From Doryteuthis pealeii (lineage: Eukaryota > Mollusca > Cephalopoda > Myopsida > Loliginidae), in assembly GCA_023376005.1 (NCBI GenBank), contig CM042150.1, positions 76,634,688 to 76,698,687 of the forward strand: a stretch of 64,000 nt of DNA. Direction: 5' to 3'. The notes beneath the pieces were generated by a model. That model did no database searches and was not told the DNA's origin. It saw nothing but the letters and a program-made list of their open reading frames with translations. Of this stretch, positions 53,601 through 64,000 are shown one piece after another (position 1 is the first letter of the stretch; the number at the start of each line of letters is the position of its first letter). The position numbers and the translations under genes were made by a program.

Positions 53601-54485
53601 TCAAGCCACTTCCTATTTCTAGAATTCATATTATAATTAATTCCAAATAAACAAGGGGACGTACTCTAATTCCTAAAATATAGCAGCAAAACATTTCTTC
53701 TCATTCCCCATTACAATAGCTTTTAATTGTAAGTAAATTACATTTTTTCAATATTTTCTTTTTTGCTATTAACATTAGTTAAATATATAGGCCATACCAT
53801 ACATATATTTATTTATTTATTTATTTATTATCTATTTCTTTTTTTTTGTTTGTTTGTATCACAATGTGTCTAATGTACGTTTGCATCTGTTTTTAATGTG
53901 CATTATTGGGTTCCTAGTTTGACATTGAAAAAGATTTGACTTTTATGTCATGATACTGGTGACCTTTCTGGTTAAAGAAAATGGTAATATCAGCTTGCTT
54001 TTGTGTTTGGCAGCCTCGGAAACAGTGTTCAAACTGTGAAAACATCTGAATCCATCAGGACAAAAGGATGAACCAAGGTAGCACAGAGAAGAATTCCTCA
54101 TGAATTGTTACCTCCCAAAAGATACAAACAGGTTTTTGATAAGAACTTTTTTTTGTAAGGACACAGCTGGAGGCAGGATGGTGATTGTTGTTTCTTACAA
54201 ATAGAACTGACTTTTATTTCTGAACTCAATTGCAATTTTATAGAATCATTGTTACTTATAATTTTCACTCTGAATATCTACACATTGTCAATCTTTTCTC
54301 ATTGTGATTTATATAATAATTGGCAGATTTTCTGCATATGCATTTGTTTCAATATGTATAACACCGTAATAATTACTGATTACGTAGTGCCAAAAATGCT
54401 GTAACTTAAAGAATAAAGTAATTTCCAGTCTAAATTGTAAATTTGTAATTATTGAATGGGGTTAGTCATATATATAAGGGATGTC
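53601..54485. other. AT-rich stretch with an (ATTT)n tract
   Basis: (ATTT)n lies at 53807-53830. A possible splice acceptor (TTGCTTTTGTGTTTGGCAG at 53995-54013) precedes a short frame reading PRKQCSNCENI and a stop at 54047-54049; it is too short to call. Repeat M-like words appear at 54395-54450. Confidence 0.35.
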
Positions 54486-54487
54486 TC

Positions 54488-54655
54488 ATTGTGGTGTCAT
54501 GGTTAGCAAGCTAGTCACGCAGATCCATTACTACTGAATAGTGAGTTTGTTCCTTGATGGATGCCCCATACTTGCCACCTTGGGTTACATCCTATCCGTG
54601 GCTAGCAGGTTGGCTATCCTGATGTATCAAGGGGAATAACTTTTTGTATTTTAAA
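54488..54655 (+). repeat. tRNA-derived SINE, family A, copy 2
   Basis: The A-box-like TGTGGTGTCATGGTTAGCAA and B-box-like GTGAGTTTGTTCCTTG lie about 50 bp apart. The head is followed by TTGCCACCTTGGGTTACATC and ATCAAGGGGAATAAC. The head is nearly the same as 32980-33092. Confidence 0.75.
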
Positions 54656-54659
54656 TACT

Positions 54660-54815
54660 AACTAAAGAGTCATTCTTTTCTAATCTAATAATTTGTTTGC
54701 AAATAATTTTCAATATTTTTGTATCAGAAAATATCAAAAAACAGCATATTGCTTTGAGATTTTCATTTGCTTTTTGTTAAAATGCTTGAACTTAGAGATA
54801 AAAGCAACTTCAAGT
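54660..54815 (+). repeat. Repeat M fragment
   Basis: TTGCAAATAATTTTCAATAT and AAATGCTTGAACTTAGAGAT match the ordered words of the copies at 55380-55520 and 55620-55760. Non-coding. Confidence 0.5.
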
Positions 54816-54819
54816 CCAG

Positions 54820-55085
54820 TTTGCAAGTCCTATGAAGATGCAGCCAAGTTCAGATTCCGGATGAGGCTGTTTGTGTTTCATTTCACTTTGGAAAGGCATG
54901 AATCCATATCTTTCCCTAGAAATGAGAAAATAGTGGGGTACACTAGGTGAAGGCAACTGATTGAGGAGAAGGAAAAAACTTAATTCAAATCTCTTACTAA
55001 TGTGGGATGGTGACTTGTCATGGTGAAATAGCAAACACCAGGAATTGAAATCCCTAACGCAATCCGGCATTGTTTTCAATCCTAT
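54820..55085 (+). repeat. tRNA-derived SINE, family C, decayed copy
   Basis: The B-box-like CAAGTTCAGATTCCGG (54845), ATGAGGCTGTTTGTGTTTCA, AGGCATGAATCCATATCTTT and GGAGAAGGAAAAAACTTAAT align with 50979-51130. The overlapping frames of 85 and 89 codons are within the repeat. Confidence 0.65.
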
Positions 55086-55249
55086 TCTGGCAACAACAAT
55101 TTCAAGTTGTATAGCCCATTATGCTTCCATTGGACAACATTGGTGTTATGAAGAGGGAAGAAGCAGCATGAAAAACTTCCTGACTTTTCATATAGCCTTG
55201 CTCAAGCCTGTGCTAAATCCAAGTTACAATCAAGTCTTGTAAAATTGTC

Positions 55250-55779
55250 ATATGCCAGATTAAAATTATAGTGTTGGGTCAGTATTTGAACACACCATAA
55301 TAATCTTTATTATAAAGATCTGATTTCTCAAGGGAGAGAACTACATGTATAATAATGTTAATTATACAGTATTTCTCCTTATTTATTTGTAAATGATTTT
55401 CTGCTTGCTATCAAAAAACAGTAATTTGTTATATGTTTTGAGCACAAAATTGTGAATTTTTTAAGCTTAAATACCTAAGAAATTTCAAGTTCAGTTTTCA
55501 ACCTAATAATGATAGAGTTACTGTTTGTGTTCACCCCAATAATCTATATTTTATTGATTTAATTTCTTTCAGGAGATAATTCCCTGTCCAATTATAAGTG
55601 CTAATTATAGTGTTGTCTCCCTTATTTATCAGTTGCAAATAATTTTCTGTATAACCAAATATTGACTTTTGCATTTTTTTCATCCTAAAACAACAAATCA
55701 TATTGACATTTTTGCTTGTGCATTACCATTGAAATGCTCTAACATGGAAAATAAATCCATTTCTAGTTCCATTTGTAAT

Positions 55780-55818
<39 letters not shown>

Positions 55819-55880
55819 TCAGCATTTTCACTCAGAATGATCTGATTTCTCAAGGGAGATAACTCCAGATGTTAAAGGTT
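55250..55880 (+). repeat. Repeat M cluster with (AAT)n
   Basis: TTTCTCAAGGGAGAGAACTA (55324), TGTTGTCTCCCTTATTTATC (55612) and TTTCTCAAGGGAGATAACTC (55850) are three copies of the same core in both orientations. (AAT)n lies at 55785-55817. As I recall, AAGGGAGATAACT words are widespread in molluscan genomes; function unknown. Confidence 0.65.
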
Positions 55881-55894
55881 GGCTCAAGAAAGAA

Positions 55895-56115
55895 GTGTAT
55901 GTGGTGTATTGAAGAGGAAAATGAATTGGCTGAGGTTGTTTCCGTTAGACTTTTTTCTATTGCTCTAATATCCTTGAGAAAGGCATGAATCCATCTTTTC
56001 TCTTTCTAGTTACAGGGAAAATAGCTAAGCAAACTGGTCTGTCTAGCTTTGCAAGGGAAACCAGTTGAAGAAGAAAAAAAAATACAAACACTGAATTTAA
56101 ACCTGCTAGAAGGGG
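55895..56115 (+). repeat. tRNA-derived SINE, family C, headless copy
   Basis: TCCTTGAGAAAGGCATGAAT, CAGGGAAAATAGCTAAGCAA, ACCAGTTGAAGAAGAAAA and CTGAATTTAAACCTGCTAGA align with the body of 50930-51205. Confidence 0.65.
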
Positions 56116-56149
56116 AAACAAATAGAGGGGGGAAATAGATATTTGAGTC

Positions 56150-56480
56150 AACAAGTTCCTGCTGGGGGGGGGAAAAAAGAAGCAAGTTCATCGTCTTCTC
56201 GCAGGCCAAACTTCTTTTGGTCAACACAGTCTTCGTCTTCGACCAGCAGCTGAAAATCTGTCGTTGTCGTCGTCATCAAAATAATCTTTTCTGACTGCCA
56301 CACACGTAAGCTGAATGCTTCTCTGCTTGTCATCCCACACTTTACTCGCTTTGGTTATTCATGGGCATATTACCCAAAAATTCGAGCACATCAGTCAAAC
56401 CTCGCGTCCGACCAGTGCCTAAATCGCATTTGTTTTTGCATGCGGGAGGACGCAGGTTCGATCCTGGCAGGCAAGACATG
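56150..56480 (-). other. CpG-raised segment with minus-strand frame; tRNA-like word at the right edge
   Basis: The segment has G+C and CpG above the surroundings. The minus frame at 56148-56333 reads MTSREAFSLRVWQSEKIILM, then TTTTTDFQLLVEDEDCVDQK and KFGLREDDEL. No domain is recognised. At 56440-56475 GACGCAGGTTCGATCCTGG resembles a tRNA T arm, but no matching D arm or acceptor stem is found. A poly-G run lies at 56164-56172. It may be an exon or promoter remnant. Confidence 0.25.
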
Positions 56481-57690
56481 TCTTGCTCTTTTTCCTTTCT
56501 CATTCTCTGTCACAAACATGTGATTGGCAAGTGGTGTAAGATAAGGCCATTGTAAGACTTAAAAGATTTAATGAAAAACCTGAGTCCTACAGGGGACTGA
56601 TACAAATTCTGATGGATTAGAGATGGAGTGTTTGCAAAGTAGTTTCCCTTATTTATATGCAAATAATCATTTAAATATAAATTCTGTAGATGTAAAGTTC
56701 CTTTGTATCAAGCTTAATGGTTGCCAATGGCGGCTTTTCAGTGAGTAAAAGTGAAAGTTGATTTCCTTACAAGGAAGTTTATAAATCATTGCTGACTGTT
56801 TGCTTGGTTTTGTGTAGGAGGAGATGACAGATACGTTTCACCTATGATAAAGTATTTTATAGACCATAAAATCAATCTCATTTACAATTGCTTATAGGGG
56901 AATTTTAATAATATACTCCTGCCAGACAGAAGCATCTGCAAAGGAAATACCTGGCTTATTCCAGTAACTGGAAAAGTGGAGAGAGCTATGAATGAATGAA
57001 GTTGGTATCATTACCCTCAGTGCGCCTCAAGCTTATAAATAATGATTCCATGTTCAACTGGCTAAAGGAAAGGTTATTGCATGTTTCCCTGAATATGGCT
57101 CAATCAAGAATCCTGATATTTGTAAAGATAAATGTCTAATAAAAGAAGATACAGGAGACAAAAAAATTGGCTTCTAAACCATGATGTTATTGGAATGCTT
57201 TGGAGATTGAATGTTATAGCCATTCCTTATGTATAAGAAAATATTTGATGTTCTTCTCTGTTGTATATCACTGTGTCCAGAGTGAATTTTATATCTAGAG
57301 CTGTCTTAAGATGAATTTGGTAGATATAGAACTAGTTTAATATATTTGATATAAAAGCTGGCCGAGAGTCATATGAACCCAAATTTATTGATAGAAAAGA
57401 GGATTACTTTAGATTGAATTCATTGAGTTTCTCTAATAAAATTTTTTTTTTTTCAAATGATATATTTTCTAATGAATAAGGTGCTGAAACATTTACAGCA
57501 TTGGCCATAAATGATTACAACTCTACCACTTTTTATATAAAGATCATATTATTCTAATTAAAACTGAATGAATTAGACCAAATTTTATTTCTATAGTTTG
57601 GTTGTGTACATTTTGAAATTAAATTTTGGTGCTAGAAACTTATATGAGTATATTTTTATATTTAGATGTTTGTATCAATTGAAGATTAAA
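56481..57690. other. AT-rich stretch without a supported gene
   Basis: A repeat M-like TTTCCCTTATTTATATGCAA lies at 56643. Otherwise nothing is recognised. Confidence 0.4.
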
Positions 57691-57692
57691 AT

Positions 57693-57693
57693 G

Positions 57694-57751
<58 letters not shown>

Positions 57752-57752
57752 A
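57693..57752. repeat. (TA)n microsatellite
   Basis: Nearly pure run. The 69-codon frame over it is an artefact. From 57753 to 58798 the DNA is AT-rich with no feature. Confidence 0.95.
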
Positions 57753-58795
57753 TAAAAATCTTAATATTAGTATTAGGTTTAGTATTAGGGTTAGTATTGT
57801 TATTTAATTATACTTACATTATACTGTGAAAATTAAAATGTCCAGCATCAGACTGAATATCAAAATATCTGGTGTAAAAATATCCAATGATAAAATGACA
57901 TACACCAAAATATACATGCTGAAACGTCTGAGACAGTTCTAAATCTGAGTAAATTTGTTACTTTGTAGTAATATTAATACATTTTGACAAATTAAACATT
58001 TTTCTGTACAACATATTCTATTTTGGCAGTAATTGATTATTTATCAATTTTTCTGAAAGAGTACAGCCATATAAATTCAATACTGATCTGAATTAGGAGA
58101 GAATATTTTTCTAAAAATCACAATGATTCACTGGCTTTGATCATGACAAAAATATCTTTTCCAGTTTTTGAACAGAACAAACTTATAATTAAATTTAGAT
58201 TAAAGTATTTATTATATTGCTATCAGGGTTATCATCTATCTTTCTTGATCCCTTAAAATTATTTTAATTTTTTTTTATACCACTAAGTATTCATATTAAG
58301 ATTTTATTTCATTTTTTTTCTCTTTTTTTTTTTTTAGAAATTTCATTATAATAATTTCTCAGATTAAAAAGGTTCAAATAAAGTGAAATGATTGAAAAAA
58401 TAAGGTTTGAAAAAATTCAACTGATTCACAAACTGTAAGAGAAACACAAAAAAAAGAACAAATCAGTTGGAAAGAGACAAACAAAAAGCAAAATAGCCAT
58501 AAAATAGGCAATATCAACTACACATTAAAATGGATCATGTAATAATTTTCAAACTTTATATTCAAGACGAAATGTGTTTCTAACTGCTTACCTGTTACAA
58601 CAATCTCTGAAGAAAAACAAATATTTTCCTAGTTTTTGTTTTTATTTTCTGCAAGAACGGTGGAAAATTCTCCTTTGTGTTTTTTGAGAAATGATAATTT
58701 TCTTTAAGTGGCGTCCTGTGTGATTTTAAATTTTCTTTTATGCAGATACTTCTAAAGAAAAAAATTGTTTTAATCAAAATCCATATTAGTTGTAA

Positions 58796-58798
<3 letters not shown>

Positions 58799-58878
<80 letters not shown>

Positions 58879-58916
58879 TATACATATATATATATATATA
58901 ATATATATATATATGG
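58799..58916. repeat. Long (TA)n microsatellite, about 115 bp
   Basis: The longest TA tract in the window, with few interruptions. The 133-codon minus frame (58595-58996) depends on it and is not supported as a gene. From 58917 to 59454 nothing else is recognised. Confidence 0.97.
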
Positions 58917-59454
58917 GAAAGAAGACAGTTTTGGAAAATCCGGTTAACATGTTTCTTTAGTGGTGTAGCATCATCAGAATTCAAATGAAAATACATTCTC
59001 TACATCAATTGAGAGAAGCATGATAATTTATGGAGAGATATTGATACTTCATTTATTTTTTATTTTTGTTTAACCTTTATCACTCAATTTTATTAATTTT
59101 GTGTTGTGATCTTTTAGTATCCCATATTCTAGTTTCATGAGCAAAGAATATATATAAAAAACTCAGATGTATCTATTATGCCAGAAATTTTAGTACTACT
59201 GTGTATTTTAGAGAATGCTGTAAGGAATTTTGGCAAAATTATAATTTTTGTTTCAGGAGAAAAAATTTCAATTTTCCTGTTTAAAACTATGTATGATTAC
59301 AATATACTAATTCAAATATGTATTATCTATGATTATATAGTCATTATTTATCATTAAAATATTCTAATTGAAATAGTTTAAGTATGCATTATTTTTCGTT
59401 CTAAAAAAATGTTGCAGTCCGGTCAATCATTTCTTATACTGGTTAGTTGTTTTG

Positions 59455-59600
59455 TTTTAATGCATATGAACCATCTTTCCAGTCATTTAATGCCAAATCA
59501 AATTTTGATAAACAAAGGACTCAGGTTGCTCAGATACCTGCAGTTGCTAAAGTCTAACCCAATTAAGCTTCAAAGCTGTCCAATGTTAGTGAACTAGTGG
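59455..59600 (-). repeat. SINE family D fragment
   Basis: On the minus strand the end words of family D are recognisable (a TTGGCATTAAATGACTGG word, then ATGGTTCATATGC). AACTGATGCTTTCA at 59604 recurs at 63503. Confidence 0.4.
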
Positions 59601-59954
59601 GAACTGATGCTTTCAGTGGGATTTGACCATAATATGTTGTTGACATGTATCAGGATTTATCATAAATGTTTGATATACAACCAATCTCATATATATATGA
59701 CTTCATGGACCACTGACTTGAGAAGATTAAATCAACAGTTTTTCAATCTGTCATCTGGGATCAAAGCTTCAGTTCATAAAAATATTGTTTTCTATTGTTG
59801 ACAACAGCATTTCATTTGATAATAAAAATCTTGGTCACTGTTTAAAGCATTTTCAAATTTGAAAACAATTATCAACTGATATTTCTTTTATATGTCAAAG
59901 TTAATGCAAAATATCTTGTATTTAGTTTGTTGGTATCAATTGAGTATTAAAATG

Positions 59955-60150
59955 TTTTTTGAGTGATTTTCAGTCGGTAGAACATCCAGTTTGGCTCTGT
60001 GTGTCAAAGTGGGGACCTGGTGGGAGATGTGGCGCTTCAACTCAGATGCAAAATAATCCCTCTAGTCTAAGCACTAGTGAAAAGGGGATATACTTCCTGG
60101 CTATCTGGTTAATCTGGCAACCATAGGCCACTCTTCCTACTTTACTTTTT
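59955..60150 (+). repeat. tRNA-derived SINE, family H, copy 3
   Basis: TTTCAGTCGGTAGAACATCC is a clear A-box/D-arm word. The B box is decayed near GGGGACCTGG. The body has TCAACTCAGATGC, CACTAGTGAAAAGGGGATAT and CTGGCTATCTGG, as in 39300-39440. Confidence 0.7.
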
Positions 60151-61990
60151 AGGCTTTTATTAAGGCTTTTTTGGTGTTTGGTTTTCTAGACATAATGTCT
60201 CTCTATTTTCAAGCATTTCTAGTATTGATGTATTATTATTAGATATATTTTTCCAATCTTTCTTTGTTTGAAATTTTTTGGCTGTTAAAGTTGTGGTTTA
60301 TTGAGTAGAAATTTTGTCCAGCTTAGGAGTATTGTTTAATGTGTATGTTTGCATTTTTAATATACCAACAAAATAGTCCTTAATAATTGTTGGGACTCAT
60401 ATTTTATTCATTTCCTTTTTGTTTCTTTTTATTTCAGCTCCCTTTATCATCAATTTTCAGCAGTATGGACTTGAAATAAAACATAAAACCTTAAAATATC
60501 TAAACTTGCATATTTTATTCTCAACAGCCTGATTTTCTGTGCATTATCAATTAGGCTACAAAAGACACTGGTTATAACTAATTCAAATTTAACTAGAGCT
60601 ATTCTTTATTTCCAAAATATCTAATACAGCATTTTCTTAATGTTAAAATTTCACACTAATGGCATTATTTGTAATATTGGTTAAATTCTTAAAGGAATCA
60701 TTGTCAATTATTAATTGTTGACTAGAATTTCTTTCATCTTATTTTTAAAACTTTTTATCACAATTGATTGATGTTTTGTTTTATGAACTCTTAATAATAA
60801 TCATAGATGAAAAATAAAGAATAAACCTTTGGCAATTTTCCTAATTCCCTTTTTTAAAAACTCTGGGGTTGTTGATAAGAAACAATGAAAATAAGATGAA
60901 GGAATATTAGTAAAAAAAATAAATAAAATTGACAATGCTTCATATTTAAAATTTGAATAAAACTAAAACATTCTTAGATAAGAAAGAAGTTAAACAATGG
61001 AATATTTCCTAAGGGAAAAATCAGAAAACTGTAGAAATATGTTTGAATAGCCTAAGAAATTCCAAATAGGGAATTTATTCTTCTGAAAAATGGCTGTCAG
61101 TCATCATCCCAGAAATTCAAACATCTTAAGAATAGTTAACAAGTATTATTAAATTTTTGTAATATTAATCTTAATTTACTTTACTTTTAAATTTTTTTCA
61201 CAAAACTCGCTCTAAGTTGTTATTTCTATGCCAGTGAGGAGGCAGCATGTATCTACGAAATGATAAAGGGCAGCCTCTTAGTGAGAACCAAAACTCAAAA
61301 CCCTTTTGACTAAAAGAAAACAAAATAATTAAATTAGAAAAATATGAAAATAAACTACTAGAAAAAATTAATTTGATTGATGCATTTTCTAAAAAATAAA
61401 AAATAAGTAGAAGCTGTTAGCATGCTAGTGTGCAAAGAACACCAAAAAATGGTGTCGAAATAATTGGATCCAATGGGTTCATGGTAGGGGATTTGGTTCT
61501 CTGCAATAACAATTGCACGCAGAGCAGATTGGTAATGCAGCTGCTACATACAACCCAGGAAAAAGTGTGGGGCAAGGATAAATATATTCCAGTTCTCCAA
61601 GAGCTTGTCATTTATTATTGTCCTTGTTATGCAAGACATAGAAATTAATGACTCAGTGAGTTGTATAAAAATGTATTAAATTTAAAAAGATCAAAACAAA
61701 AATACTATTTAGAATTAATATTGATGTGACAAATTTTTCTAAAAAATGAAAAAAAAATAAGCAACAAGTTCTTTTCTTTTTTTCAGGCCTTGTTAGTTTG
61801 TTAGTACAATTTGAAAACATTAAAAATATTAGTATTTTGTCATGCAAATGTTGTTAGTTAAGAATGAAGGAAGATGTTCAAAAAACTGATATGTAGACTA
61901 ATATACATATTTCCACATCAACATTATTTGGAATAAGTACAGGTACTATTTCTTAAAAAGTCTTATTGGTAAATAAACATACTCCATAAC
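60151..61990. other. AT-rich stretch; one unassigned plus-strand frame
   Basis: A 72-codon frame at 61430-61648 reads PKNGVEIIGSNGFMVGDLVL and QEKVWGKDKYIPVLQELV. It lies in a G+C-richer patch but has no domain I recognise. The rest shows no feature. Confidence 0.35.
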
Positions 61991-61996
61991 ATCCAG

Positions 61997-62019
61997 TAGT
62001 AGTAGTAGTAGTAGTAGTA
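61997..62019. repeat. (TAG)n microsatellite
   Basis: Seven AGT units in a row. Confidence 0.95.
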
Positions 62020-62129
62020 ATCATGAATTGTACTTTTTATTTTTCAGACTATTTTCTCCTTTATATTAGTTTTGTTGCTTTTTCTTACAATGCTTTGGTA
62101 ATTTTATATTTTTATGACATTAAACCAAC

Positions 62130-62275
62130 AGCATAGACTTGAGTGCATAGGTTGGTCAAATGGTTACCAAAATGAACTCATAGACCATTGATAGTGAGTT
62201 TGATTCCCACTGGGTCCCTAGTACTTGGGCTAAACTAAGCTAAGATTAGTATATGACAACAGCATAAACTTGAAA
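62130..62275 (+). repeat. tRNA-derived SINE flanked by direct repeats
   Basis: TAGGTTGGTCAAATGGTTAC (A-box-like, 62149) and GTGAGTTTGATTCCCACT (B box, 62196) mark the head. AACAGCATAGACTTGA (62130) and AACAGCATAAACTTGA (62260) flank it with one mismatch and are probably its target duplication. The body is short. Confidence 0.65.
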
Positions 62276-62276
62276 T

Positions 62277-62375
62277 AATGAAGAAGCCTCTACTAACATT
62301 TGAACTCATATCTTTTGTCGGAAGGCTGCTTAACAGAATGCTACTTTACCAATTAGGCTAGTAAACTGCAGATGT
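62277..62375 (-). repeat. Second tRNA-like SINE head, opposite orientation
   Basis: On the minus strand TAGCCTAATTGGTAAAGTAG is an A-box-like word and ATGAGTTCAAATGTTAG carries a B-box-like word. It is convergent with the SINE at 62130-62275. From 62376 to 63380 the DNA is AT-rich with no supported feature; the 67-codon minus frame at 62990-63193 is low-complexity. Confidence 0.6.
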
Positions 62376-63384
62376 TGTTCAAATTCAATAGCCATAAGTT
62401 TAAACAATATGTGGACTTAGGTTCATAATCAGGAATTGCAGTTATTTTTGCAGTAGTAGTTGCATAAATGTACTATTGTATATAAAATCAAAATGCATCT
62501 TATTTATAAAAATTATAATTGAACATAAATAAATAAAGGTAAGTACACTATGAATAACATTTAATAATTATCACCTTTGAGAAATTATAATGATTGGAGT
62601 GAAAAGAATTAAGCCCACACTATAATTGTTAAGTTGCAAATTGAATTTAAAATGGTTTATTTCTCTGAATTATAGCAAATTTACTGCAAGTTTGCAAGCA
62701 AAATTCTTGCTACTTTGTTATTTTTGCTGTGTCATGGTAACATACATATAAAACTTGAATCATTATGATATACATAACTATGACACAAAAAGAAACAAAA
62801 ATAAGATGAAAGAAAAGTATATAAATAACAAAATAGAATATATATATTTTGAAACCAATGTGCAGCAATTTCATCTTACATAAAATTGTACCTCATATCT
62901 TCTAAAGTTATTGCTGAGTACTTGTAAATACAGAAATGCTGCACAAGTATATGTTCTTCTAATTATTTTGTTCTCAATGAAAACTTGAGCTACTTCAAGA
63001 AATTTTTTCCCTTCATTTTTTCAAGCTTAAATTCACTTTTTTTAAAAAAATTTCTTCTCAAGTCATAAATGTACTCTATTTTTTTTGTCAAAGATATAAT
63101 AAAAGAAATAAGTATTTTTTTGCCATTTTTTTTAGTATTTCTTATTTTATCAAATTTTTTATGCTGATCTTCTGGTCCTGATTTTTCTAGCAAAGCATTT
63201 TTTTTCTTGTAATTCTAAGCATTGGTTCAGCAAAGTATTAAAAATAAAAAATAAAATGATATAAAAATAGATTCTTATATTGTATTTTTTCTCTTTGCTT
63301 TAAATTTTGGTCCTGAAAAAATGCTTGTTGAGAATAATACTTAGAGCTTTCTTTCACTTTGAAAGTGATTTTCAACAAAGTTGG

Positions 63385-63535
63385 GTTGTCTCCCTTTATA
63401 AGCTGCATTGAAACTTTAATGGATGTCTTTCCTGTTCCTAAATGGTCACCATTTAATACTGAACTGACTAATCATAGCTTAACTTTGGTGACGAAATAAG
63501 AACTGATGCTTTCAATGTGACTTCAGAGTAAGTCA
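63385..63535. repeat. Repeat M/D-like mosaic
   Basis: TTGGGTTGTCTCCCTTTATA (63381) matches the inverted repeat M core. GAACTGATGCTTTCAATGTG at 63501 matches 59604. Boundaries are unclear. Confidence 0.4.
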
Positions 63536-63689
63536 ATGCATTTCTTTTTGTCATAAATGAAATATATTTTTTAGTGAATTTTTTTGTATTTTATTTATTT
63601 AAAAGTGCAAATGGAAACCTTATTTAAAAATTCAAAAGAGAAAATATGAATATGTGATATTCTTAGACTATTTTTTCCCTTTTGCTGTC

Positions 63690-63930
63690 ATGCATAATGT
63701 TTATGATGACATCATCCAATCATTATCATTTCTCAAGGGGGGATAACTTTAAAATGTTAATCATTATCTATTAACATGATGTTTTTATAACTGGTTTAAG
63801 TCATTAAGGTGCTATGCCAATTGTTTTGCCTTCACAGCATCTCTGAGGCGAATAGTAATTATTGGTAACGCCCATCTCCTTTCCATGTAACATGCACAGG
63901 TTGTATTGTGTTAGATGATACCAACAGAAA
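63690..63930 (+). repeat. Repeat M core and repeat E, copy 2
   Basis: CCAATCATTATCATTTCTCA followed by AGGGGGGATAACTT (63715-63748) is a repeat M core. CCATCTCCTTTCCATGTAAC and ACAGGTTGTATTGTGTTAGA (63868-63918) match 41430-41470. To the window end nothing else is seen. Confidence 0.5.
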
Positions 63931-64000
63931 GGAATGAATCCTGACTAAAGAGCTTCTTCAAACTGCCCTGCTCTTTTACTCATTTTTGTTGATAATAGAA

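Noticed and set aside
58595..58996. 133-codon minus-strand frame
   Set aside because: Its middle is a TA microsatellite read as Tyr-Ile repeats; ends show no domain.
1..64000. CRISPR array, bacterial operons or ribosome binding sites
   Set aside because: Repeat types, SINEs, LINEs and codon-poor DNA show a eukaryotic genome; no regular spacer-repeat structure is present.

Overview
The window is strongly A+T-rich animal DNA. It looks like intergenic or intronic sequence from a mollusc, most likely a cephalopod such as an octopus. The pointers are tRNA-derived SINEs in several families, two degenerate LINE families, a Penelope-like element, dispersed CAAGGGAGATAACT-type repeats as I recall them from molluscs, and very many (TA)n and trinucleotide microsatellites. 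The species call is inference. No intact protein-coding gene is visible: the longest open frames (about 110-220 codons) are decayed transposon pieces. No rRNA, functional tRNA or CRISPR array is seen.

Layout. 0-6.6 kb: microsatellites, SINE fragments, a candidate solo LTR with a 4-bp duplication (2309-2729) inside an endonuclease-like fragment, and a 5'-truncated LINE on the minus strand. 6.6-9.7 kb: an inverted-plus-direct repeat array, then the best LINE copy (reverse transcriptase, zinc knuckle, restriction-like endonuclease, 3' UTR). 10-16 kb: a 46-bp and an 80-bp minisatellite, a twin-primed LINE of a second family, and a microsatellite-flanked foldback. 16-23 kb: SINEs, a Tc1/mariner transposase remnant and a Penelope-like element (RT plus GIY-YIG). 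23-30 kb: sparse DNA with two candidate host exons on the minus strand (28.8-29.7 kb). 30-37.5 kb: a repeat-poor block full of short T and A runs, next to a candidate minus-strand exon at 37.5-37.8 kb. 38-49 kb: more SINE and LINE copies, a dispersed pseudogene, hAT-type MITEs and a palindrome-bearing tandem array at 45.9-46.7 kb. 50-56.5 kb: a possible LTR/promoter, a well-preserved SINE, and a nested LINE cluster whose pieces lie out of order. 56.5-64 kb: AT-rich DNA with scattered SINEs.

How the parts relate. The elements form a nested, decaying transposon community. The first LINE repeatedly abuts (TAA)n tracts. The second LINE ends in (GAT)n-like tails. Several tRNA-headed repeats carry a tail resembling that of the Penelope-like element, which may point to borrowed mobility. 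All family names rest on motifs read by eye; no database search was possible.
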